From the NCBI GenBank assembly GCA_021307315.1, contig JAJSPD010000090.1, positions 103,724 through 167,723 on the forward strand: a DNA stretch of 64,000 nt, written 5' to 3'. The position numbers and the translations under genes were made by a program. The DNA comes from Bisporella sp. PMI_857 (taxonomy: Eukaryota > Ascomycota > Leotiomycetes > Helotiales > Helotiaceae). Shown in pieces: positions 1 to 11,377 of this stretch (positions are counted from its first letter, which is position 1; every line of letters starts with the position of its first letter). Below the pieces are notes generated by a model. It was given only the letters and a program-made list of their open reading frames with translations. It did no database searches and was not told the DNA's origin.

Positions 1-46
1 AAGCGGTTGCGATGAAGTTGGCCTCTGTGATGGTGGGGAGGTCCAC

Positions 47-615
47 GTATTTCTTCAGAAGCACTTTCTTCGCTGGTTGGAGGTTCTCAGCCTAATGAGA
101 AGCATATCAAGTGCAGTGGCTACGATTAGAAAGCTAGAGAATTTACTTGTAATAATTCGTTCTGATGTCTCTAGCTAAGTTCTTTAAGCTAAGCTTATCT
201 AGCAAAATCCAAATAATGCCATGGATTCTCTCCATAGTACGAGATGCGCATCGATTTGTTCTCTACAATAGAGGCATTATCGAAAACGCGCCTCTTCAGG
301 CCTATGCGTCGGCTCTCGTGTTTAGTCCCTCTATGAGCAAGATTAGAACACTCTTCCAAGATCAACAGCCATCGTGGATTCGTACGAGCCCGCTCGTCGA
401 AGAGGATTGGAACCCATGCTTGCAAACGCTGGAGGGCCACACAGGCTCGGTCAAGTCCATCACTTTCTTTCCTGACGGACAACGGCTAGCATCTGCTTCG
501 AGTGATGATGGGACAGTACGGGTCTGGGATGTCGAGACTGGCGCGTTGCAGCAGACGCTCGAGGCGGGCACTCCTTTTAAAGTACTATCATTCAGTCCAA
601 CGAATACAATCTCAT
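47..615 (+). pseudogene. NLR fragment: post-NACHT linker plus first WD40 blade
   Basis: Remnant of a NACHT-WD40 (HET-D/HET-E-type) NLR. Bases 47-170 read, in one frame, as the helical segment that follows NACHT (KHFLRWLEVLSLM...). A frameshift then leads into an open frame at 165-615 that holds the conserved linker (HRFVLYNRGIIENAPLQAY, LVFSPSMSKIRTLF) and one WD40 unit (LEGHTGSVKSITF, LASASSDDGTVRVWDVETG). The frame stops after the start of a second unit. The NACHT P-loop is absent from the window and further blades are missing. A solo LTR lies 55 bp downstream. In this family the intact protein is a death-inducing recognition receptor; this copy cannot work. The linker and blade identity is secure; whether more of the gene lies upstream of the window is unknown. 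Confidence 0.8.
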
Positions 616-670
616 AACAATTGCAGAATTGGGCCGTATCGCTCTGAACCAATCTCCTTCTGCTCCTAGT

Positions 671-852
671 TGTCAGAATACCTACCACGTAGCAAAAGGC
701 GTAGTAGCTGTGACTACGCTCTTGCCGGTGTGGTTTTGATATTCGTTGATTCTTCTAAGCTACGGCCTATTGCCAGGTAGATATATAGGTGGTAGAAGAC
801 CCATAATCCTCGCGATATGGGACGCGTGAAGCTATGTACATACATTCCAACA
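671..852 (+). repeat. Solo LTR, family A (Copia-like ends)
   Basis: 182-bp LTR beginning TGTCAGAATACC and ending CATTCCAACA, flanked by an exact 5-bp target duplication CTAGT (666-670 and 853-857). Near-identical copies lie at 28613-28798, 34659-34840 (inverted), 43864-44051 and 48671-48854. No internal retroelement sequence is present, so it is a solo LTR left by LTR-LTR recombination. Confidence 0.92.
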
Positions 853-1371
853 CTAGTCAAACCCCGAACTGGTCAGCATATTGTCTGCATGCCAGCAAAT
901 CTTGGATTACTTGGAATGGTAAGAAAGTTCTTTGGCTCCCTTCGGAGCATCGACCTGTGGTTTCGGCGGTCAGAAGAGAGACTATTATGATTGGATGTAG
1001 CTCAGGCCGTCTTCTCTTCTTCAGATTTCATCCCAAGATTCCGCCTCTCAGAACTACACAATTGTAAGAGTAAAGACTTTTTATAGAAGGGTGTGGGAGG
1101 AGTTTTGAATATGTAGCGCCTTTGCAGTAATCAATTGTTCTAGCATCTTCTACCAGCCAGGGGCTTATTTATTACTCAACTGAAGTAAGTTGCCAAACAT
1201 GTTTTTGGGAAGATGTGAGGAGGCATCAGTCTACGGTAGAGGCCCTTTGGCACTAGAATCTTCTATCATAGTGAGTCATATGTCTCATTAATCGCCCGGA
1301 CGAGACTTTGCTCAAATGAGTCATGCACTTCAAGATCGCTAGCTGACATCAGGTAAGCAAAGACCAGGGCG
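853..1371. other. Gene-free stretch
   Basis: No supported gene. The short open frames present have no recognisable domain and are not continuous with neighbours. Confidence 0.6.
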
Positions 1372-1576
1372 TGTTGAACAGGCTAGGTCTAAGGATCATA
1401 CCTAGCCTATTGGGGAAGTTGTAGGTATGCTTGCGCAAGATGCATACGTACTTTTGCCTTCGATGATGAATCTACTGACATGTGCGTTACGTCGTATGTG
1501 ATACTCACGTGTGAGTATCACGCCTCTATAAGTAGAGAGATTCTCTCCTGTAGTTTATGTTCCATAACCTTCAGCA
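1372..1576 (+). repeat. Solo LTR, family B
   Basis: 205-bp sequence beginning TGTTGAACAGGC and ending CCTTCAGCA, matched by an inverted 205-bp copy at 9918-10122. It contains a perfect palindromic core (GATACTCAC/GTGAGTATC). No matching target duplication is seen (GGGCG before, ATTGG after), so it is an old or recombined copy. Confidence 0.8.
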
Positions 1577-2795
1577 ATTGGCTTGTTTACCCCATACTCT
1601 CTGGAAGCCCCGTGACTCTCTTCTTCTATTTCTATATTTTATATGAACTTGAAAACTTCGGCGTCTCTTCAACGTTTGTTACTGTATCACTATACAAGCA
1701 GGCAGTAGCTTAAAGACTGCAACGCCGGGTTACTCTAAGGTTTTAAGGCCGGGATTAGCAAAACATATTACTGGCATTAAATCTTCCAGCGCCATTTGTA
1801 AGGTACAAGACTCTGAGAATCCATATAGAGGCACGCACGGAAAGAGTACAGAGATTGGTTGACATGATCCTTTTTAAAGTCTGATTTCTTGACAGGATTG
1901 TCCACACCTATGATAAACGTAGGTGTGGAAAATGTTGACGTGATTACTCGAGACCAAATTTACAACAAATTCACACTGCATACACCAGTACAGATAGAAA
2001 GCTCGAGATACATACCTCGGAAATGAAAGTTTGTCTGCCATTGATGAGACTAAAGTTGCATATCACAGTAAATAAATGAGCAGCTATTTGAGTAGAGCGT
2101 TTCTCAGATACGAAATATAAAAAACAAAGCACCTTTCCAGCCGCTAAACAACCTCCCAAGTCACCCTGGTTAAGGTTTTGAAGGCCCCTCATTGTCATTA
2201 GATACATCCGCAGCTGCCTGTGCATCCCTGACTACATGTTTGATCATTAACATAGGTTGCGTGTTGGTCTATGAATATTATTTGATGCGAGTGATAAGGA
2301 AATTCGTCGATATTTTCATGAGATTTGGCGTCTCCTGCGTTTTTTTTTCTCGCCGTGGACGCCCTATGAGTAGCGAAGGAAAAAAAAATAAGAGCTAAGT
2401 GGCTGACATGCATTAGGGTATCCTCAATGGAGTATGGCCAAAGATTCTCCTCTAAAATACAGTAAAATTCACAATCGGCTTCAGTCCCAAACACTCAATG
2501 ATTTTATTTTGGACCTACATTTTATGTCCCACTGGTCCTAAACGGCTGGTCTACTTCTAGGCCCCTGCCCTAACTGTATTGCTAACGTGATATGAAGATT
2601 TCTGTCTAAGGATGCGTACATCAGCATTGTTTCTAGTGCATCACGTGGTGTATAACATTATCAATCCGCTGCTTCACCTAAGTCTCACTGTACATAACTG
2701 GCATTATTCTATTCGATTTTCGCCTTCCACACTGATGCCATCCGCATCAAATAATTCCTCGCTTACGCCCCGTCTAGGCAGCTCAAACCTTTCAC
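1577..2795. other. Gene-free stretch with one short dispersed repeat
   Basis: No supported gene. It contains the short repeat at 2459-2508 (listed separately) and a small inverted motif CCACACCTATG/CATAGGTGTGG-like around 1904-1930. The end adjoins the 3' side of the minus-strand HET gene. Confidence 0.55.
2459..2508 (+). repeat. Short dispersed repeat, family K
   Basis: About 50 bp containing ACAGTAAAATTC and AATCGGCTTCAGTC. Related sequence, in either orientation, occurs at 4975-5018, 13669-13702, 45275-45320 and 53327-53353. It is probably a transposon terminus or a conserved remnant; the parent element is not identified. Confidence 0.5.
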
Positions 2796-4361
2796 TCAGT
2801 CGTCTGATACTACTGTAACACTCCATATCCTTTTATTTGAAATGCTGTCAACCACACCATGGTTAATGGATGCACTTATAGTGATGTTTTTCCCTCCTTG
2901 ACTAATACTCGTATGACTATCGAGCTTCGAGAGCTCGGGAGATTCGGGAACCCATCCCTCATTATGTTCAGACCAAGTATGTTCCAAGAGTTTAGCTGCA
3001 TATTCTGGATATTCCCTCCGATCAAATATAAGACAACGCGGTTCACCGTTTCTGAAAAATACCAAAAGTACCAGCTGCATCGAAATCGATCCAAATGCGC
3101 CTCTCATATCTAGAACCCGCAAATTGCTGTCACGGGAATAGTAGAACAGACTGTCGGCTTCGTTCCACAATTTGCGCGGAGAGCCGTCAAATATTTTCAA
3201 CTTAGGATCTACCCGAAAGTGCAGACTGTCTTTGATACTTATTGAGGCATGTTGCGGCATTGTTGCGAAGTAAATTGGATAGGACAAAGGTTGAAAGTAG
3301 TACGGCCTTCTCTCGTCAAAGTCATTGGCTTGAATCCGTAGGCGGGCTTGCCCATTTCGGACATAAAGGCTAGGGCCTATCATTGTCACGGCTATGGACA
3401 CACTAAACTGATTCGGCCTCTTCCCTATCTTACCGATATCAGTGTAATAGTCGGCCCTGCTCGGGACAAGCCTAGCCGGGGGCTTGTCGTTGAACTGCAG
3501 ACCTCGCGCATTCATAGAGCAGGCGCGGGTTTCACGTCCAAATCTCCGAATATTCCCACCGCTTTTGAACGATGCCGGAGATCGAGCGATAAAACTACAG
3601 AAACCGCCCTCGAAATCTTCTGGTATGGGTTCCCAAGCGAGTAGTGTCATGTCGAGTGTGTTCTTCGAAATCTCCTCCTGCAATCTGAAAAATGCGCGAT
3701 GTCTTTCGCCATAGAGCAAGGGCATATTGACGTCGAATATACCCAGAAGACAATAGGCCGTATCTTCGATGCGACTTGTGACGCGCGAGGCCGCCCATGA
3801 CATTTTCTGCGAAATTGAGTAGTAGGCCAGTGGAGTATCGCCCAATATGGCTTCCTTTGGTATTGACGTAATTCCCGATATGATATGGCAAAGGTGAGTC
3901 TTACTGCCAATCTCCTCCCAGACCCGATCATAGAAGAGGACGGTCGGTGGTGCTAGGAGCTCTTGAAGGGTCCATCCGCGTGTGAACCATCTGCATCTGG
4001 GAAACTGATCCTCTGGTGTACTTCCATGTTTGAAGTCGGACAGGAAGACATAACACTTTGCCGCCTGGCGGTACCAGAAGAACATGGAATTGATCGATTC
4101 GCTAAGCTCGGCGCTGCTTGACTTGTCGATACAACATGTATCAACCCAGGCATATTGAAGTCCATCGCTAAGCGCCTTTTCACATATGTTCTTTATCTTA
4201 GACCAGCCGTCTTTGAGTTTTGCAGCTTTCTCCTCCTTGAAGTCCTCGAAATCAACCTCATCGTCACCCCACGTGTGAGATAATATAGCATATGGAGGAA
4301 TAACTGGCTCATAGAATGGCTTAGGCTCCAGCCTAGTAGTCGATGTATTGATAAGCCACAT
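2796..4361 (-). CDS. HET domain protein (HET-D/E N-terminal type)
   Basis: Intact single-exon 521-residue protein. The HET domain is complete: AILSHTWGDDE at about residues 25-35, WVDTCCIDKSSSAELSESI at about 72-90, and RWFTRGWTLQELLAP at about 124-138. It continues with the conserved SQKMSWAASRVTSRIEDTAY and LLGIFDVNMPLLYGE block that typically follows HET in the HET-D/HET-E class. There is no NACHT or repeat domain after it; the C-terminal half is the uncharacterised extension common to HET-only proteins. The start MWLINTSTTRLE matches the family N-terminus (MRLINTSTLRLE-like). HET domains trigger programmed cell death on heterokaryon incompatibility, in the cytoplasm. It is flanked on both sides by family K repeats. 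Identity is sure; its recognition specificity is unknown. Confidence 0.93.
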   Translation of the reverse strand: MWLINTSTTRLEPKPFYEPVIPPYAILSHTWGDDEVDFEDFKEEKAAKLKDGWSKIKNICEKALSDGLQYAWVDTCCIDKSSSAELSESINSMFFWYRQAAKCYVFLSDFKHGSTPEDQFPRCRWFTRGWTLQELLAPPTVLFYDRVWEEIGSKTHLCHIISGITSIPKEAILGDTPLAYYSISQKMSWAASRVTSRIEDTAYCLLGIFDVNMPLLYGERHRAFFRLQEEISKNTLDMTLLAWEPIPEDFEGGFCSFIARSPASFKSGGNIRRFGRETRACSMNARGLQFNDKPPARLVPSRADYYTDIGKIGKRPNQFSVSIAVTMIGPSLYVRNGQARLRIQANDFDERRPYYFQPLSYPIYFATMPQHASISIKDSLHFRVDPKLKIFDGSPRKLWNEADSLFYYSRDSNLRVLDMRGAFGSISMQLVLLVFFRNGEPRCLIFDRREYPEYAAKLLEHTWSEHNEGWVPESPELSKLDSHTSISQGGKNITISASINHGVVDSISNKRIWSVTVVSDD

Positions 4362-5790
4362 GACGAACTCCCTCGCCGCTCAAATGACGGTTGATGAACC
4401 AGCGAAACGTTTGCCTTGAGGGAGAAGGGACCAATGAGTTAGAGCGGTTTGTTGATGGTGAGATTCCGAACTGGAGCGCAGCAGATTCGACTCGAACTTT
4501 ATGACGGCTGGATCTCCGTTCCTGATGGTAGAAGCTGAGTCAAACGAGAAATATTGATTAAGACGAGTTGCAAATGTTGGGAGCAAGTCGTGCGGCTGAG
4601 GGTTGATGACTTGCAGCGGGGAACTCTTCCAGCTTTGCTCTTTGCATACGAAGCAAGTAGAGTCTACCTAGAAAATCGTTATCGATGAGATGTTTTACAG
4701 TACAGTACTGTAGAATTGGTATTGCATCTGGGGAAAAGACAGCTGTGGAGGATGCAATTCAGAGCCAGGTTGCTAGCATGTTCTATAAAACCAATTTTAG
4801 CCTTCAGACACAATATCAGCACTCTCACGTTATGTAGCAGAAATAAGGCTGACGACGAGGGGAAGCTAAATATCCTGAGGCAGGAAGTGCTCACTTCAAG
4901 TGCGGCAGGGAGATAAGCGAATGAGACTGGCCGTAGAGGGTTAGTGCGCATAAAATATGGGTCAAAAAATAATATCAATCAGTGTTCCGAAGTGAAGCCG
5001 ATTTCGAAGTCTACTGTAAACAGGGGCAACGACTCCCTCTCTTTGAAGCTATTATTGATGTCGCCCGCATCTTTGGGCTTTTGAGAGTAGTTGTTTAAAG
5101 CATTACCTGACTTGGTCATTAATTCTTCATTGACAGGCGCAGCTCGCCCAAACACCAAGCGGTGAGGAGATTCTGCCCTCGTAAAATAAAATGGGCCGAA
5201 TCCGGGGTCCCCAGATACCACGTCCCGAATACCAATTTGAGGCTGAGACACTAATTTCCCCCTTCCCTGCTGCCATTGACGCTTCAAAGCTGGCGACACT
5301 TTCTTTAAGATACTTCTTAGCTTTGGGCAAAGTTGCAAGCTTCTGGAGCAAGTTATGCATAGGTAAATTGCAACTCTAAGTTATCCTAAATTGTTGTTGT
5401 TGACTTTGACAAAGCCAAGAACAAGCTTAAGATGTAGTCTAGAATGGAGACTTGCGCGAACTATGCTCTCCTCAGCTGGTAGAGGCGGATGTATCTATTG
5501 TGGGCTCTATGAAAGTTTATCTAAGCCCTTCTGGAGATTCCTGGTAGTTCAGCAAAACCGATTGCACAGGTGGGGAAAGAATTAAGTTCCGATATTCTGC
5601 CAGGAGACGAGGAAAGAGGGGCAATTAATATTATCACCTAGCATTGCACAACAGGAAAGAATGAACACCGATTCTTCAACTGTCCAGACCCAATTGAAAA
5701 AGATGGTTTATTTGCGCCTCGTCGAGCTCTTTCTTCCTGATAAATTTCGTAATCACCAAAGTCTAGCTGGTTCAAATTCCAGGAATCTTC
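4362..5790. other. Intergenic region with possible decayed coding remnant
   Basis: No intact gene. On the minus strand, about 5360-4979, two overlapping frames (FEASMAAGKGE and VVSGDPGFGPFYF...) look like a frameshifted coding remnant of unknown identity. A similar FEASMA peptide occurs on the minus strand near 25450. A family K repeat lies at 4975-5018. A palindrome-like TACAGTACTGTA run is at about 4695-4708. Confidence 0.4.
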
Positions 5791-7614
5791 TTAATTTTTT
5801 GCCTTTTCACCATTGATTATGCCGCCCACGATCGTTGCAATGTTTGTCAAAGCTTCATCTCTATGGCGGTATCCGACGAGCTGGATCGCAATTGGTGCAT
5901 CTTTGTAAAGCTCAGGTCCAGTGTCTAAGGAAGTGTATAATATCAGCTGCCGATACCTCAGAGAAACAGGAGTGGAGGGATAGAGCAGAATCATACACAA
6001 ACTATAAACCTTAGAATCCTGTGGGCCATATGTCGCATTGCTATATCATCCGGCAAATCATAATCTTGCACTTTACCCGCGGGCAATACAACGGCGGGGA
6101 AGTCGAGGACATTCCACAAACCGGTATAGGATGCACCACTCCAACTATTGAAAGGAACAGCCGTATGAGGTGCTACGGGCATAAGGATCGCATCGATGTT
6201 GTTGTTGAGGAAAAGCTTGAGGTAGGACTTCGCTGCTGCGGCTCGGCGGACGTTGAGGTCAAAGAAACCACGAAGATCTGTTCCCTTGAACGTGAGCAAG
6301 GGAGTCACTGCGAGAGATGGAATGACTGGCTCTTCGGTTCGTGCAAATAATTCTAGAAAGTGCTTGAAAACGCATCACGTCAGCATTGGAAGGCATGAAG
6401 TGGTGCTTTTGGACTTACTTCACTTCCCAGTAGCGTCCAGTATTGAATAAGATCCGTGTAAACTCCTACCGTATTAGGTAGGGTAAGAGGGATGACTTCG
6501 GCATTGCCACTTTTCCAAAGATCAGCCGCCGTTTCGAGACCACGTCGAACGGGAGGTGTTGGGGTATAAATTCCATCATCCCGGACAAGACCAATTCTGA
6601 GCTTTTTCTTGGTTGGTAGATTTGTCCATGGCACAGAGATTACAGCGCTGCCATAGCGCCAAGTCTCTGTTTGCATGATTGTTTTCAAGAAGAGAGAACA
6701 ATCTCGAAGCGAAGTTGCCAACGGCCCTGCCGACGAATGCACCCCGTCCGTTCCTGGCACGGAAAGATCTCGAACACCTTCATGAGGCACCAACCCTACG
6801 CTGGGTTTAAAACCATAGATGATCCCATTACAGAGGGCGGGGATACGAATACTTCCTCCTATATCAGTACCAACCCCGAGTACACTTCCTCGAAGTGTAA
6901 TAAGAGCACCTTCACCACCGGCACTTCCACCAGCAGTCAGGAAAGTGTTGTGAGGATTCAAAGTCCTCCCAAAAACGTTGTTGTCGCTGTCACCAGTCAT
7001 GATGCTTTGAGGGAGATTTGTCTTGCAGTAAAGGATAGCGCCTAGGTCAAGTAACAAGGCCGCAAGCGAACTGTTTTCTTCTGCTGGCTCGTTGATGAAG
7101 CACCCCAGTCCTGTCGATGTGTCATACCCTTTGACCTGGAAGCTGTCCTTGAGAGAGATTGGCAAACCATGGAAAGGGCGAAGTGTCTTGCCAGATTTCC
7201 GTTCCTGGTCTAATTGACGAGCTCTCTCGATCGCTTCGTCGAAGAAAATCTCGGTCAAGCAATTACGCTGTTACAGCAGTTAGTTATTTGTTGTTTATTC
7301 ATGACATGAACGAGGCGGAACTTGAGTTCACAAACCAGTTGATGAGCAATGGCTGCTCTTTTGCAAAAGGCGATCGTAGCCTGCTCAGCAGACAAATCTC
7401 CAGTCTTGAGCTTCTCTAGAAGAGCTGTCGCGTCATACTCCGAGGTGACTTTGCACTCAACATCGTTCAAGATTCCACCGGTAGTCGGTACATCGATGGA
7501 GTTAGAGGAATTCTCATATTTCCTTCAATGAAAGCAACCACTCCTTTGGGATCTTGCCGTTCTGTTGTAGCTTTTTCTCTGCAGCAATGCTTCGATAATA
7601 TTAGATTCTGACAT
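5791..7614 (-). pseudogene. Amidase-signature enzyme, frameshifted at the N-terminus
   Basis: Fungal amidase (acetamidase/GatA-like AS family), which hydrolyses amides with a Ser-cisSer-Lys triad. The core is well kept: GLPISLKDSF (catalytic Lys), TAGGSAGGEGAL (cis-Ser retained, the next Ser changed to Ala), GTDIGGSIRIPA (nucleophile Ser) and, at the C-terminus, PIAIQLVGYRHRDEAL. Introns with good borders are inferred at 7268-7335, 6363-6418 and 5925-5998. Upstream, the N-terminal family sequence (EKKLQQNGKIPKEWLLSL) is readable only in pieces: frame changes fall near 7585 and 7521 (GAAATATGAGAATTC), and no single ATG frame covers it. The ATG at 7612-7614 is therefore notional. Called a pseudogene, although an unannotated N-terminal intron or a sequencing indel could rescue it. 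Confidence 0.8.
7268..7335 (-). other. Amidase intron 1
   Basis: 68 bp, GTTTGT..ACAG on the minus strand. Its removal joins AIAHQL to NCLTEIFFDEA in frame, the usual sequence of the family. Confidence 0.75.
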
Positions 7615-8623
7615 CTTGAATTGAATTGAGAGGGGACTTGAAAGTTTCTAAAGTAGTAACTTTGAAAAATAGAACCACGACTTTTGAAATGAAAAAGAAC
7701 TCCTTAGATAAGATTTGGTAAGTTATGTTGGGAGGTCTTTATCCTTGGATGAATGGGGACAACGCCACTCTTACACGCAATGCACTACTCATGAGCACTC
7801 ACCCCTGAAGCCATCCCCGAAACGAATACCTCTGGCGACCCACCTTTAGGCCTCAGCGCTCTACCGCACCCAGAGCCTGCATCAACCGCGAATATTGAAG
7901 TATAGATTTGTGATATTACAGCCAATATTGCCCTTATGAGCTAATCTGAATCTCAATCTATTTGTAGTGATAAAAACCATCCATCGAAGCACTACTCGCC
8001 GTTTTTATTTGGTTTGACAATAAGTCCAGTGGTGCAGGTAACTGGCAAGCCTCCGTATCGACCACTGGAGTAGCTTTCCTTACCAGAACCCTACAGATAA
8101 CCAAGAGGCTCTGTCGGCATCCCGCAAAAGTTCGTCAGAAACCCTTTTTAATTAGAAATGATTATCATAAGATGAGCCTCTAGCACTAGCCATTGTCATA
8201 GGCTGTACCGATTCTGGTACCTGGAATTTGAGGCATCCCTGCCTCCTAACTGACTGTGGCAGGCGACGGATAAGCTTATCTGACAACTCTCCGGTCAAAC
8301 CTCCGTCCATCATTCCGTTTCGTGAAAACTCAATATTCGACCTATTCACTTTTGCCAGCTGCGACATACTCATCTCAGCACATGCGAAGCTTCTACAACC
8401 AATTCTATTGTGCATTTGTAATGCTATCTTTTCATACAGACGCCAGTCCTCCGATCATCGTTCCGTCAAGACATAGACGGATCTCTTGGCCACCACACCA
8501 CGAGTCATCCTTGTGTGTAGGGTCGTTAGAAGCGTCAGCCTGTTTGGTTGATTTCGAATCTATCCGCCCAGCTTGTTAACCTTCCGTACCCACTCAAAAG
8601 GATCTACTGGATCGGTTTTTAAA
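7615..8623. other. Intergenic region between amidase and Zn2Cys6 relic
   Basis: No gene supported. The two genes diverge here, so it probably held both promoters. No repeat or RNA gene seen. Confidence 0.5.
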
Positions 8624-9916
8624 TGGCATCTTCTGCTGCCAAGCCTCAACGACTCAAGGCATGCATGTGATCGATGCTACGAGCTCAAAGCGCGATGCGT
8701 ACGTATATCCGCTGCTATAGACTGCCACAGGTCCAATAGATTGGGCCAGAAGTGCTTAACTATTCGACCAGTTCGACCAGCAGGTCGAAAAGTTCAACCC
8801 CGTGGGGACGCAACAGCAGATACCCTGCCGGGCCAACAAACCTCCGCTGCAGAAGTTCAAGATGACCTATGCAAGATTGATACACAACTGTGGAGTATTG
8901 GCCCGGATGAGGAAAGGCTGTTGATATTCTTCCTGGCCCAACCGGACACTTTCGAATACTGCGTAGTATGCCCCAGGTTCAACAAAGCTGAACATCGATC
9001 ATTTGCCGCTCCGTTACCAGAGGCTTTACCGGTACTCAAGGATGCTTACCTGGCATGTGCCGGTGCGTTGAAATCACTCTACCTTGGTCAAGAAACGGAG
9101 GACAGTTCGGCTACAAACCTCCGTCGCGCATCATCAGCAATAAAGACGCTACGCTCACTTCCTGTTGGCAATTCCCAGGAAGCTGCTATATGTCTCACGT
9201 TGGGAACTGCATTAGCCCTCTTTATCTACTCCGCCGTGGGCGTGGGTCTCTCTGATATTTGTCACTCCTCCCTCAGCAAAGCAGAACCGTTCTTGGAGAT
9301 GGCCGTGTTAGATCCCGATACCAAGCCTCTGGTGACCTTTCTTGTCTTGTTAGAGACGATGACTTGTTTTGTACATCGTCAGAAACCAACCCTCAAGATT
9401 CAGATGCGGAAAGCTGAAAGTGTGGATCGATGCTTGGGGTCCTGCCTGCCTTTGTTGCCGTACTATTATGATCTCTGCGAGATCAATCACGCACTTGCTG
9501 TAGACACAGATAAAAAGTGTCTGGCTCGTATTGAACATCACCTAGATGGCGTTCAGGCGGCAGTGGACACATGGCAACCATCTCAGCCGGATAATTTCAT
9601 CGAGAAATTTTCATCTGCGAAGATCGTGCATCTTCTCGCCCATGCCAAGGTGTATCGATTGGCAACGCTGCTACTGAGCCACCGTCTGCGTTATGTGTTT
9701 TGTCAGCAAGATAATCAGGCCGACATCTGGTCAAAAGAGATCATGAGGGAGCTTGAGCTTGCACGGCGAGTAACATCACGGTTGACTCGATTTGTCACAC
9801 TTCCATTTCTGATCGCTGCTGTTGAGATTCGAGGGTTTGATGGACGAACGGAGACTTGTAGAAATAGAAAAAGAGAGTCACGGGGCCTTCAGAAAGTATG
9901 GGGTAAAACGAGTTAA
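8624..9916 (+). pseudogene. Zn2Cys6 transcription factor (ArcA/ARG81-like type), broken
   Basis: Fungal binuclear-cluster regulator with a Fungal_trans_2-type body (LVLLETMTCFVHRQ, CLPLLPYYYDLC, FVTLPFLIAAVEI). The natural start is probably the ATG at 8624 (MASSAAKPQRLKA). That frame meets a tandem GCATGCAT at 8659-8666; without one 4-bp GCAT it would run straight into CDRCYELKARC, so a 4-bp duplication has shifted the frame. The second half of the zinc cluster reads CHRSNRLGQKC where the family has CxRCxRLGxKC, so a zinc ligand is Ser. The C-terminal end diverges after VEIRG and stops 2 bp before a family B LTR. All three defects argue that it cannot bind DNA. The open frame from 8573 that bypasses the duplication starts at a doubtful codon. 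Confidence 0.82.
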
Positions 9917-9917
9917 T

Positions 9918-10122
9918 TGCTGAAGGTTGTAGAACATGAACTACAGGAGAGAATCTCGCTACTTATAGAGATGTGATACTCACACCTGAGTATCACATAC
10001 GACGGAACGCACACGTCAGTAGATTCATCACCGAAGGCAAAAGTACGTATGCATCTTGCGCAAGCATACCTACAACTTCCCCAATAGGCTAGGTATGATC
10101 CTTAGACCTAGCCTGCTCAACA
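9918..10122 (-). repeat. Solo LTR, family B
   Basis: Inverted 205-bp copy of the LTR at 1372-1576 (here TGCTGAAGG... to GCTCAACA). It begins 2 bp after the stop of the Zn2Cys6 relic, so its insertion probably removed the normal 3' end. Flanks TTAAT and CACTA do not match. Confidence 0.8.
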
Positions 10123-11377
10123 CACTAGATGCTACATAGCATATTCTAATTAAAGCATTGATGTAAGAAGGGTCTGAAACTAAGCTAATTGCCTCACAAG
10201 CCTCGTGCAGTGTACGCGCTGTCCAAAGAATCCGTCTAAAGAGAGAGTCCGAAATGCCCACCCCAAGAACGAACCGCGTCCGCCGTCGTGGCTTTATTAC
10301 ATCACGCATACTCAAAGCCCTCTGTGGTATACTAATCGAATAGCCTTACCTATATCGATGCGAGATGGCAGATTTCCTCTATCGTAGATTTCGTAAAAGG
10401 ATATCGGAAAGATTGATCGGTCGGACTCTGCGGCTAATAGGCTAGACGAGATCAGCGATCCATCGCATCGCACAACAACGGGATGCCGACCTTCGATATC
10501 ACTATCTAAATAGGATATCGCAATACAAGCCTTACGAATAAGTCAGATGGAGGGAATTTTGCGTTCTCGAAATAGTTGTGGCGTAGTGTTGAGCCTGAAA
10601 CGCTCTTCCCGCCCTTTTGCAACTCTTTAAACGGCCGCCGATAACAAGACAACATTACTTGCTGTATATCCTCGGGCCAAGGCATGCATGGCGATTCTCT
10701 CCCGTCTGGATCTCTTTTATTTTTCTGCCAAGTTTATCGATGCAGAATCCACTGGACATCCCCTCATGCACGCATCACCCTATTGAAACTGACCTTTTCG
10801 GCTCCATCCGCTTCAATACGTAGCACAACAGCCCCCTGCCAACTCAAACCACACCAAATAGCTTCTCCTCTAAAGTCGCCGATCTATAAGCCATAGGAGA
10901 CCTGTGCTGTAAGAAGGTGCGTCTATCTCCATTTAGCGCCGTGGCTGTTCTTAGCCGCAAGCCTCATTTGAGGAGTTGTGTAGCATTCCACTAAACAATT
11001 ATTTTTGAAACTTAGGCCCCAAAACCCGAGGGGGACTATCCGTCAGTTGCGGATTGAGATACGAGTTTTGATATGTTGTTTTCAGTTATGTTTGGATTGC
11101 ATGGAGCTCTTGGAGATGTTTTGTGAGCGCCTATTGGACCGAGAGGAGAATTGGAAGGCCCTCAAGTCGGGAGGGGTTGTAGGAGATTTCTAGAATACAT
11201 CGAAACGATGTAAGGCTTGCCGCTTCGTGGCGGCTACTTTCTTGGCGGTTTCTTGGATGTGAGGCTCGGGAAAGGACTATATAAGATAGCGGCTTGAGAG
11301 CCGGCGGAAGAGAATGGAAACTGTGAAGCAATCAACATCTTTTCCCTGCTATTTTCCACTTCCAGATCTTGTTCACC
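10123..11377. other. Intergenic region, promoter side of the membrane protein gene
   Basis: No supported gene. Several short frames overlap antisense to the following gene and are shadows. TATATAAG at about 11278-11285 lies roughly 95 bp before the start codon and could be a TATA element. Confidence 0.45.
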